From CAZJLP01 sp964546955 (lineage in GTDB: Bacteria; Verrucomicrobiota; Verrucomicrobiia; Opitutales; Opitutaceae), in assembly GCA_964546955.1 (NCBI GenBank), contig CAZJLP010000023.1:1-64000 (forward strand): a stretch of DNA of 64,000 nt, written 5' to 3'. Positions 51,728-59,205 of this stretch are shown here, in pieces (the first letter of the stretch is position 1; every line of letters starts with the position of its first letter). The notes below the pieces were generated by a model that saw nothing but the letters and a program-made list of their open reading frames with translations, was not told where the DNA came from and made no database searches. Both the position numbers and the translations under genes were made by a program.

Positions 51728-53941
51728 ATGAAAACGAACACCCCGATCCTCACCTTCTTTCGCGCACTCGCCGCCCGCGGTACGCTAGCCTTGGTTCTCT
51801 TCCTTCAAGTCGCGCCGCTTACGCTTGCCGTGCTCGTCGCGTCGTCCACGACCGCCCAAGCCCAGTCCTATCCAGCCTGGGCGCCCAATACGTCCTACGC
51901 GGTCGGCGCACGCGTCACGTATGCGGGTTCGATCTATCGCTGCCTCCAGGCGCATACCTCGATTACCAGTTGGGAGCCGCCCAATACTCCCGCGCTGTGG
52001 TCCCTTGAAGGCGGCACGCCCACGCCGACCGCGCCGGCCGTGCCATCCGGTTTGGCCGCTTCCGCCAATGGCACCACCGCGATCACCGTGACCTGGACCA
52101 GCGTCTCCGGGGCGACGGGTTACGATCTGCAGCGCGATGGAGTGACCGTGACAAACGTCACCAGCCCTCATCAACACACCGGACTCGCAGCCAACTCCTC
52201 GCACACCTACGCGGTGCGGGCGAAAAACAGCGCTGGCACCAGCGCCTGGAGCGCAGCTGTCACCGCCCGGACTCAGAGCACGCCCACCGCTCCGCCGGTT
52301 CCGACCGGTTTGAGTGCCACCGCGAATAGCCAGACGCAGATCACGGTGAATTGGAATGTCGCAAGCGGTGCCAGCTCCTATGACCTTCAAGTGGACGGAG
52401 CGATCGTCTCGAACGCCACACGTCCCTATGTGCACAGCGGTCTGGCCTCCAACTCGACTCACACGTACGCCGTGCGGGCGCGCAACAGCTCGGGCGCGAG
52501 CGCCTTCAGCAGTTCCGTGCAGGCGACGACCTCGAGCACTCCGACGGCCCCCGGAGTTCCCGGCGGCCTTTCGGCCACGGTGGACAGCACGAGCCAGATC
52601 ACCGTGCGATGGAACAGCGTCTCTGGCGCCACGGGCTACGATTTGCAGCGCGACGGTGCGACGGTCGCAAGCGTGACCAGCCCGTACGCTCACACTGGTC
52701 TTGCGGCCGGATCGAACCACACGTACGCCGTCCGTGCCAAGAACAGCGCGGGCACCAGTGCCTGGAGCGCGTCGGTCTCCGCCCAGACGAATTCGTCCAA
52801 TCCCGGTGGCGGATTGACGCTCGGTCAGGTGGCGAATCCCAACGGACGCTACTTCACGGGTTACTACCCGAGTTGGAGCGACAACTGGTTCACGGTGACG
52901 AACTGGGATGGCACGAAAAAATCGGACAATGAGATCTATCAAGCCAGCCAGTTTGCGCGCATTCCCGGCATCTATACGCACGTTTTGATTTCCTTCGGGC
53001 AGCCGGACTTCGCCTGGAACGGCCTTTCGGCGAACAACTGGAGTGGCACAGGCATCAACTTCAACGGCACTCCGGTCGACATCAAGGAGTCCATTCGCCT
53101 GCTCCATATCCTGAAAAAGAAGGTGATCCTCGCCGTCGGCGGCGCCACGTATAACAATTGGGCCGGACTCGCCAACGAAGCGGGCCGCAGCGGTCCCATC
53201 AAAAGCGCGCTCACCCGTTTCATGGTCGACATGGGTGTGGACGGTCTGGACGTCGACTACGAGATCATCGCGGCGGACGCTGCGACGGTGACGGAATACG
53301 CTAAGGCGATTCAGGCGATGCGCGAGGCCGTGGATGCGGCGGGCGGCGGCCGCCTGTTGACGGTAGCGGGCTGGTCCACGGGCGCCGACTACACTGCCGA
53401 TTTGGCCGGCGAACCTGGCTATCCCGGACGCCCCTCCTACTGGGGCGGCGGCGCCGGTCGCGAGCGCAAGGTCTTCAAACGCACGGTTCCCAATGGACCC
53501 CACGCGGGGCGGTCGATCGTGAGCCTCTTCGACGTGGTCAATATCATGGCCTACGACGCGCAGACTAACTACTTCGATCCCGTCACGGCGTTCGATCAGT
53601 ACCGTGCCATCGTGCCGTCGAGCATCCCGGTCGGCCTCGGCCTGGAAATCCCGCCCGAAGGCTGGGCCGGCGGTGTCTTGGTGATCAACAACAACCAGGC
53701 CGGCGCGCCCGGCACCATCGTGGTCCGCGACCAATATGAGCGCAGTCCGCGCGGTCCCTACTCGGTCGAGCGTTCGATCGGGCACGTCATCGCCAACTCG
53801 CGCAATTCCCACGATGGAGCGATGCTGTGGCAGATCCTCAAGACGCAGTCGGTGCAGGCGGGCTCGCATCCTTCGGCCAACGCTACGACGGTCGAACAAA
53901 AGTTGAGCTCGATGTTCAACTACGTGCCGCGGTCTCCGTAA
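51728..53941 (+). CDS. Secreted modular chitinase: CBM5/12, three FN3, GH18
   Basis: A 737-residue secreted enzyme. A long signal peptide (residues 1-46, LALVLFLQVAPLTLAVLVAS) is followed by a chitin-binding CBM5/12 (YPAWAPNTSYAVGARVTYAG, then SWEPPNTPALW). Three FN3 modules follow (about 96-362), each with the pattern SGATGYDLQRDG and HTYAVRAKNSAGTSAWS, so alike that recent tandem duplication is likely. The GH18 domain (about 370-730) has VILAVGGATYNNWAG, the catalytic DGLDVDYE at 505-512 and VVNIMAYDAQ. The ATG at 51728 is the start that gives a signal peptide. A second chitinase gene follows on the same strand. Confidence 0.93.
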   Translation: MKTNTPILTFFRALAARGTLALVLFLQVAPLTLAVLVASSTTAQAQSYPAWAPNTSYAVGARVTYAGSIYRCLQAHTSITSWEPPNTPALWSLEGGTPTPTAPAVPSGLAASANGTTAITVTWTSVSGATGYDLQRDGVTVTNVTSPHQHTGLAANSSHTYAVRAKNSAGTSAWSAAVTARTQSTPTAPPVPTGLSATANSQTQITVNWNVASGASSYDLQVDGAIVSNATRPYVHSGLASNSTHTYAVRARNSSGASAFSSSVQATTSSTPTAPGVPGGLSATVDSTSQITVRWNSVSGATGYDLQRDGATVASVTSPYAHTGLAAGSNHTYAVRAKNSAGTSAWSASVSAQTNSSNPGGGLTLGQVANPNGRYFTGYYPSWSDNWFTVTNWDGTKKSDNEIYQASQFARIPGIYTHVLISFGQPDFAWNGLSANNWSGTGINFNGTPVDIKESIRLLHILKKKVILAVGGATYNNWAGLANEAGRSGPIKSALTRFMVDMGVDGLDVDYEIIAADAATVTEYAKAIQAMREAVDAAGGGRLLTVAGWSTGADYTADLAGEPGYPGRPSYWGGGAGRERKVFKRTVPNGPHAGRSIVSLFDVVNIMAYDAQTNYFDPVTAFDQYRAIVPSSIPVGLGLEIPPEGWAGGVLVINNNQAGAPGTIVVRDQYERSPRGPYSVERSIGHVIANSRNSHDGAMLWQILKTQSVQAGSHPSANATTVEQKLSSMFNYVPRSP

Positions 53942-54011
53942 ACGATTTCGGGTGGGGCGTTCGCCTGCCGGTGCTTGTGGGCCCGGCGGATGGACGCCCC
54001 GCCTTTTCAGA

Positions 54012-54048
54012 CGCAGGGGCGTTGCTTCACGGCGCCCCTGCGTTTTTT
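54012..54048 (+). terminator. Rho-independent terminator after the first chitinase
   Basis: A perfect 10-bp stem (CGCAGGGGCG with CGCCCCTGCG, 11-base loop) ends in six T residues, 71 bases after the stop. The second chitinase therefore probably has its own promoter. Confidence 0.92.
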
Positions 54049-54127
54049 CACTCAGCTCGAAGTAATGATGCGCGGGAGAGCAGGCCACCGGTCAGGCGGC
54101 CTGGACGCGTCTCGACGTAGGACGTTT

Positions 54128-55909
54128 ATGAATACGATACCCTTGACTGTTCGGCGGCCGTTTGCCGCCTCGATTTTTTGCATTTCTTTTCTGCTCTTGC
54201 TGCTCGCGTCGACGGGCCGCGCCGCGACCGGCGTGCCGGGCACGCCGAACTTGACCCAGAGCAACTGGGATGGCTCCGCCAGCTATTCCATCATCATGAA
54301 CATGTGGTGGGGAAACAACGGCACCACCTGGCAGCTGTATGAAAATGGGACGCTGGTTCACACCCGCACGCTCGCGGATAATTCGCCGAACGCGCAGACC
54401 GCCAGCTTCGCTTTCACCGATAAACCTCGGGGCAGCTACACGTACACCACGCGATTGACCAACAGCTTTGGCGCGACGACGGGCAACTCCCTGACCTACA
54501 CGGTGACTCAGGGCTCGGGAACACCGACGCCGACCGTGCCGGCGGTGCCGACCGGCCTCGCCGCCACGGCCGATGGTACGACCCAGATCACGGTTCGTTG
54601 GAATGTTGTTTCCGGCGCGACGAGCTACGATCTGCAGCGGGACGGAGTGACCGTCTCAAACGTGACGAGCCCTCACGCCCACGCGGGCCTCGCGCCGGGG
54701 TCCAGCCACAGCTACTCGGTGCGGGCGAGAAACACCGCCGGCAGCAGCGCCTGGAGTCCGGTAGCAAGCGCGACCACCCCGAGTTCGGTCAGTATTCCGC
54801 CCGTGCCGACCGGATTGGTCGCGACCGCCGCCGGCAGCAACGAGATCACCGTGAACTGGAATGCATCTTCAGGCGCCACCGGCTACGACCTGCGGGTCGA
54901 TGCCGCCACCGTCACCGGTGCCGCGCGTCCTTATGCCCACACGGGCTTGGCGGCGAATTCAACCCACCAGTACGCTGTCCGGGCGAAGAATAGCGCGGGA
55001 GCGAGCGCTTGGAGCGCAACGGTGTCGGCCACCACAACGCCCAACACACCGGCGGGACCTCTGCCCCGGCATATTCTCACGGGCTACTGGCAGAACTTTA
55101 ACAATGGCGCCCGCGTTTTGCGGATCCGCGATGTTCCCACGACTTACAACCTTATCGCCGTGGCATTCGCTGACGCGACCGGAACGCCGGGCGCGGTCGA
55201 TTTTGTGCTGGATTCGGGTTTGTCCTCGGCTTTGGGCGGTTACACCGAGGCGCAGTTCATTTCGGATATCGCCGCGGTCAAGGCTCGCGGACAGCATGTC
55301 ATCATCTCGGTCGGTGGTCAGAACGGCACGGTCGCGGTGAACAGCGCCACCAGCGCTACGAACTTCGCCAACAGCATCAACGCGTTGATGTCGAAGTATG
55401 GCTTCGAAGGCGTGGACGTCGATCTCGAGAACGGAGTTAACGCGACCTACATGGCGCAGGCGCTCCGGAAAATTCGGAGCGGCGCGATCATCGCGATGGC
55501 CCCGCAGACGATCGACATGCAGAATGTGAACAACGAGTACTTCAAACTGGCGCTGTCGATCAAAGACATCCTGACGGTGGTCAACATGCAGTACTACAAT
55601 TCAGGCTCGATGCTGGGTTATGACGGCAAGGTGTATTCGCAAGGCGGAGTCGATTTCCTCACCGCGCTCGCCACGATCCAACTGGAGAATGGACTTCGAC
55701 CCGACCAAGTGGGGCTCGGTCTTCCGGCCTCGCTCTCAGGTGCCGGCTCCGGTTATGTGTCACCTTCGATCGTGAATCAGGCGNNNNNNNNNNCGCCGCG
55801 GACTTATCCGAGTCTGCGCGGCGCCATGACGTGGTCCATCAATTGGGACGCGTCCAACAACTACAACTTCGCCAATTCGGTCAGCGCCAAACTGCGGACC
55901 CTGCCTTGA
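54128..55909 (+). CDS. Secreted modular chitinase-like GH18 protein with N-terminal chitinase-type module and two FN3
   Basis: A 593-residue secreted protein. Signal peptide (FCISFLLLLLASTGRAA), then an 85-residue module (IIMNMWWGNNGTTWQLYENG, then FTDKPRGSYTYTTRLTNSFG) of the kind found in bacterial chitinases. Two FN3 domains follow (residues about 135-310), then GH18 starting at LPRHILTGYWQNFNNG. The catalytic motif is EGVDVDLE at 427-434 in place of DxxDxDxE, with Glu at the first position; the essential last Glu is kept. A 10-N gap lies in the C-terminal part at 55784-55793, yet the frame resumes with the sensible TWSINWDASN. It follows the first chitinase and its terminator. Confidence 0.88.
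   Translation: MNTIPLTVRRPFAASIFCISFLLLLLASTGRAATGVPGTPNLTQSNWDGSASYSIIMNMWWGNNGTTWQLYENGTLVHTRTLADNSPNAQTASFAFTDKPRGSYTYTTRLTNSFGATTGNSLTYTVTQGSGTPTPTVPAVPTGLAATADGTTQITVRWNVVSGATSYDLQRDGVTVSNVTSPHAHAGLAPGSSHSYSVRARNTAGSSAWSPVASATTPSSVSIPPVPTGLVATAAGSNEITVNWNASSGATGYDLRVDAATVTGAARPYAHTGLAANSTHQYAVRAKNSAGASAWSATVSATTTPNTPAGPLPRHILTGYWQNFNNGARVLRIRDVPTTYNLIAVAFADATGTPGAVDFVLDSGLSSALGGYTEAQFISDIAAVKARGQHVIISVGGQNGTVAVNSATSATNFANSINALMSKYGFEGVDVDLENGVNATYMAQALRKIRSGAIIAMAPQTIDMQNVNNEYFKLALSIKDILTVVNMQYYNSGSMLGYDGKVYSQGGVDFLTALATIQLENGLRPDQVGLGLPASLSGAGSGYVSPSIVNQAXXXXPRTYPSLRGAMTWSINWDASNNYNFANSVSAKLRTLP
55784..55793. other. Assembly gap (10 N) inside the second chitinase gene
   Basis: Ten N bases. 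The reading frame continues in phase on both sides. The true number of missing bases is not known. Confidence 0.99.
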
Positions 55910-55956
55910 GGGCTTGAGGTAGGGCGAAGCGTCCCCTCTACAGACCGGATACACGG

Positions 55957-55986
55957 GTGACACCTGTGCGGAGACATAGGTGTCAC
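55957..55986. repeat. Perfect 9-bp inverted repeat
   Basis: GTGACACCT at 55957-55965 pairs with AGGTGTCAC at 55978-55986 around a 12-base loop. It lies between the second chitinase and the chitinase-module fragment. No T run follows, so it is not a plain terminator; it might be a remnant of a mobile element end. Confidence 0.6.
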
Positions 55987-55996
55987 TTGAGAAGGC

Positions 55997-56131
55997 ATGC
56001 TGGCGGACAATTCGCCGGTTGCGCAGGCCGCCAGCTTTGCCTTCACCAATAAGCCCCGCGGAAGCTGTACGTATACGACCCGGTCGACCAACAGGTTCGG
56101 GACGACGACCGGCAACACGCTTACCTGTACG
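55997..56131 (+). pseudogene. Fragment of a chitinase N-terminal module
   Basis: Translation from the ATG at 55997 gives LADNSPVAQAASFAFTNKP, then RGSCTYTTRSTNRFGTTTGN, which matches LADNSPNAQTASFAFTDKP and RGSYTYTTRLTNSFGATTGN of the chitinase encoded at 54128-55909. It corresponds to about 45 residues of that module, without signal peptide or catalytic domain. Two tyrosines have become cysteines, and downstream sequence is not related. It is a partial duplication or the relic of a third chitinase gene, in the same orientation as the two intact ones. Confidence 0.8.
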
Positions 56132-56303
56132 TCATTCCGGGCGTCGGGTGGAACGCGCTCTCTGAGCGCGTTGTTCGATCGCGGACCTCGTGCAACCTTG
56201 ACTGCAAACCAACGCGCTCGGAGATCGTGTTCCACCCTCTGTCCGCAGAAATCCCGGTGCAACCATCGGGCGAACCCTTGGGTCCCTGGCGGGACTAAGA
56301 GGA

Positions 56304-57383
56304 ATGTCGATTTGGGTTCTCACTATGCTGGCTGCGTTGCTGACGCTGTTCACGTTCGGGTCCTTGCTCAGGTCCGAGCGGTGGTGGATCCGAGCGCTGG
56401 ATTTCCCGCGGCTCGAACTCGGGATCTGCGCCGGGGTGTTGACGCTCGTGGAGGCATCGTTGCTGGATCTCTCGGATCCGTGGAGCTGGCTGCTGATTGG
56501 AGGGACGTTGACCTGTTTCGCGTATCAAGCCTGGTGGGTTTTCCCCTTCACTCCTTTTGCCTGCGGGGAGGTCAAGCCCGCTGAGCGGCCCGAGGCCGAT
56601 AACGTGATTCGTTTGCTGGCGGCAAACGTGTTGATGACGAACCGCAACGTCGAGGGATTGCTTGAACTCGTGAACGAGAAGGACCCTGACATTCTGGTGA
56701 CGCTGGAGACCGATTACTGGTGGCAGGGGCGCCTGGCCGGCCTCGAGTCGGCCTATCCCCATACGTTGAAGTGTCCGTTGGAGAATTTGTATGGAATGCA
56801 CGTTTACTCGAAGCTCCCCTTCGAGGAGGCGGAACTGAAATTCCTGGTGGAGCCAGGCGTCCCGTCCATGCATTTCATTGTTCGGTTGCGGAATGGCGAG
56901 CGCGTGCGTCTGCATTGTCTGCATCCATCGCCGCCGAGTCCGACCGAAAACGAGGAATCCACGGAGCGGGACGCCGAATTGATCGTCGTGGCGAAGAGTG
57001 TGGCTCAGTCGAAGATTCCGGTCGTTGTGACCGGCGACTTGAACGATGTCGCCTGGTCCGCCACCACCCGTCTTTTTAGGAAGATCAGCGGTTTGCTCGA
57101 TCCCCGAGCCGGGCGCGGCATGTTCAATACGTTTCACGCGAAGCACCCGTTGTTGCGCTGGCCATTGGACCATGTGTTCCACAGCCGACATTTCACCTTG
57201 GTCCAGCTCGAGCGATTGCGGGCCTTTGGATCGGACCATTTTCCCATCTTTATTTCACTTTCGCTGGAGCCGNNNNNNNNNNAAAAGCCCATTGAAGCGG
57301 ACGCCGACGATCGGGAATGGGCGGAGGAGAAGACGGCTAAAAAAGGAGTGGAGCCGGAGGACGTGCCTTTGGAAAAGCGATAG
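56304..57383 (+). CDS. Membrane-anchored endonuclease/exonuclease/phosphatase family protein
   Basis: A 359-residue protein with two to three N-terminal hydrophobic helices (WVLTMLAALLTLFTFGSLL, ELGICAGVLTLVEASLL and WLLIGGTLTCFAYQAWWVF) and an EEP domain facing outward. The EEP motifs are LLAANVLMTNRN, ILVTLETDYWW, VVVTGDLNDVAWS and SDHFPIFI near the end, with the usual Asn, Glu, Asp and His residues. The arrangement is common in verrucomicrobial membrane EEP proteins; the substrate is unknown. A good ribosome site (AAGAGGA) precedes the ATG. A 10-N gap at 57273-57282 follows the domain; an acidic tail of about 35 residues comes after it. Confidence 0.85.
   Translation: MSIWVLTMLAALLTLFTFGSLLRSERWWIRALDFPRLELGICAGVLTLVEASLLDLSDPWSWLLIGGTLTCFAYQAWWVFPFTPFACGEVKPAERPEADNVIRLLAANVLMTNRNVEGLLELVNEKDPDILVTLETDYWWQGRLAGLESAYPHTLKCPLENLYGMHVYSKLPFEEAELKFLVEPGVPSMHFIVRLRNGERVRLHCLHPSPPSPTENEESTERDAELIVVAKSVAQSKIPVVVTGDLNDVAWSATTRLFRKISGLLDPRAGRGMFNTFHAKHPLLRWPLDHVFHSRHFTLVQLERLRAFGSDHFPIFISLSLEPXXXXKPIEADADDREWAEEKTAKKGVEPEDVPLEKR
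57273..57282. other. Assembly gap (10 N) in the membrane EEP gene
   Basis: Ten N bases between the end of the EEP domain and the acidic C-terminal tail. If the real gap is not 10 modulo 3, the tail is read in the wrong frame. Confidence 0.99.
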
Positions 57384-57640
57384 GTAGCCGGGCGGCGGAG
57401 TGTGAACGGCTCGCAGAAAGAAGATAGAAGATAGAGGCCCATGATCACTAAAGAAACGACAGTAGAGGTTTGCGGTAGGGCGAATCCGCCCCGGTGAGAC
57501 GTCAGTGGTCTCGACTCAGCCGTCTTCCGCTAGTGGAATCATTCCGATGCCCCTGGCGCCGGCTCCGGGCCTTCGATGCGCGTTTGACGGTCCCCAACGT
57601 GACTTGCTTCGAGTCCCATGTGCCGCTCATGGTGGTGGTG

Positions 57641-58897
57641 ATGTCTGCCGATCCCTTGCCGCCTGAAAAACCGGAAAAGACGCCCCCGCCGCCGATCGAT
57701 CGATCCGGGTGGGCGCGTCCTTGGGCGCAGCTGAAATACTTCACGTTTCAACCCGCGATTTTTCCACGGCTTTTGGGGCAAGTTTCGCCCGATGCACGGC
57801 CCGGCGATCTCGTCACGGTCTACGATAAAAACGGCAATCGCGCGGGTGCCGGGCTTTTCAATCCGCGGGCTAAAATACCTTTGCGGGTGGTGACGCATTC
57901 GGTCGATCCCGTCGACGAAGGCTACTTCGAAGCCGCGTTGCGACGGGCGGTGAACCTGCGGCGGCACGTTTTCAAGCTGGATGAGGTCACGGAAGCTTGC
58001 CGCTTGATAAATTCGGACGGCGACGGACTGAGCGGGCTGACGATTGACCGGTACGGTGAGACCCTGTTGTGCGAACTCTACAGCTACGGCATGGCGGTAA
58101 GGCTCCCCAAGTGGCTTCCGCTCTTGCACGAACTGGCGGGAACCAAGTTCGCGCGCGTGCAGGTCGACCACGATTTGGGCAGCCTGGAAGGCATCAAACC
58201 CTCGACTTTCAACGAAACGAATGCGGCGGCTCCTCGGACCGTCAAGATACGNNNNNNNNNNCGGGAGCACGGCGTCCGCTACGAGGTGGACTTCGCGGAA
58301 GGGCACAAGACCGGTTTCTTCTGCGACCAGCGCGACAACCGGCGCGCGATCGCTCGATTTACTCAAGGCGCGCGGATGTTGGACCTCTGCTGCTATACCG
58401 CCGGCTTTTCTTTGTGCGCAAAGGTTTTGGGCGGGGCCGAAGACGTGACCAGCGTCGACCTCGATGAAGCAGCGATCGAGCAGGCGAAGCGCAATGCCAA
58501 CCTGAATCAGGTGAGGTTGAAATTCGTCCATGCCGACGCCTTTGCGTACGCGCGGCAGATGCAGCAGAACGGGGAGCGCTGGGATGTCGTTGTCCTCGAC
58601 CCTCCGAAATTCATTTTTACGCGGGAGGAAGCCGGAAACTGGGAGGGGCGTCAGAAATATGAAGACCTCAATCTCCTCGCGATTTCACTCGTTAAGCCCG
58701 GAGGCATTTTCGTGACGTGCTCGTGTTCCGGCTTGCTGAGCCTGGAAGACTTTGAGGCGCACGTCATCAAAGCTGCGCACCGCCAGAATCGCCGGCTCCA
58801 GTTTTTCGACCGCACGGGACCCGGACCGGATCATCCGGTTTATTCAAATTGCCTGGAAAGCCGCTATCTTAAGGTGCTGTGGGCGCGCGTGGTCTAA
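57641..58897 (+). CDS. RlmI-like class I rRNA methyltransferase
   Basis: A protein of about 418 residues resembling 23S rRNA m5C1962 methyltransferase RlmI. An N-terminal PUA-like domain (PGDLVTVYDKNGNRAGAGLF) is followed by a central EEHEAT-like region (LSGLTIDRYGETLLCELYSY) and a Rossmann methyltransferase domain: EGHKTGFFCDQRDNRRAI, MLDLCCYTAGFSLCAKVLGG (SAM site), VTSVDLDEAAIEQAKRNANL, and VVVLDPPKFIFTREE (DPPKF motif). A catalytic Cys is in TCSCSGLL. The start is uncertain (ATG at 57641 chosen; 57629 and 57494 are alternatives in frame). A 10-N gap lies at 58252-58261. Confidence 0.85.
   Translation: MSADPLPPEKPEKTPPPPIDRSGWARPWAQLKYFTFQPAIFPRLLGQVSPDARPGDLVTVYDKNGNRAGAGLFNPRAKIPLRVVTHSVDPVDEGYFEAALRRAVNLRRHVFKLDEVTEACRLINSDGDGLSGLTIDRYGETLLCELYSYGMAVRLPKWLPLLHELAGTKFARVQVDHDLGSLEGIKPSTFNETNAAAPRTVKIXXXXREHGVRYEVDFAEGHKTGFFCDQRDNRRAIARFTQGARMLDLCCYTAGFSLCAKVLGGAEDVTSVDLDEAAIEQAKRNANLNQVRLKFVHADAFAYARQMQQNGERWDVVVLDPPKFIFTREEAGNWEGRQKYEDLNLLAISLVKPGGIFVTCSCSGLLSLEDFEAHVIKAAHRQNRRLQFFDRTGPGPDHPVYSNCLESRYLKVLWARVV
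58252..58261. other. Assembly gap (10 N) in the methyltransferase gene
   Basis: Ten N bases between the central domain and the methyltransferase domain. The frame on both sides encodes family motifs in phase. Confidence 0.99.
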
Positions 58898-59205
58898 GTT
58901 TCGCGAATACGGACACGAGCCCGAGTTTGCCCAAATCACTCCAATCCCGCTCGCGAATGTGCCGTGTAACAAGCTGCTCACTACGTCGTTTTTTGCCGTC
59001 GCTTAACGATACGAATAGAAACCGCATCGCCATTTGGTAGGGGACTACCCTCAGTTAAGGGCGGTTGGGCTTGAATTCTGCCTTGTAGTACCGCCGCTTA
59101 TGTACTTTTAGGTAGGTTGCAAACCCCCATTGAGGGGACGCCATAGACTCGCTGACTGAGTAGGCGCCCCCTTGTTCCCGTAAGTAGCAAATTGACCTGA
59201 TCACT
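58898..59205. promoter_or_regulatory. 308-base leader region of the TonB-dependent receptor gene
   Basis: No gene is supported. The stretch presumably contains the receptor's promoter and a long 5' leader. A TTGAATTCTGCC-type sequence lies near 59070, but I cannot name a firm promoter. Two hairpins lie near the 3' end, one formed by ACCCCCATTGAGGGG (about 59123-59137) and one annotated separately at 59134-59170; they share bases 59134-59137 and are mutually exclusive. Confidence 0.45.
59134..59170 (+). promoter_or_regulatory. Leader hairpin upstream of the TonB-dependent receptor
   Basis: GGGGACGCC at 59134-59142 pairs with GGCGCCCC at 59163-59170 (8 bp with one bulged A), and an inner ACTC/GAGT pairing is possible. 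It ends 35 bases before the ATG. It can compete with the preceding ACCCCCATTGAGGGG hairpin, as expected of a switch, but no ligand class is recognisable. Confidence 0.45.

Noticed and set aside
51785..54088. Minus-strand frame of 767 codons opposite the first chitinase
   Set aside because: Full antisense shadow of a gene with clear signal peptide, CBM, FN3 and GH18 motifs.
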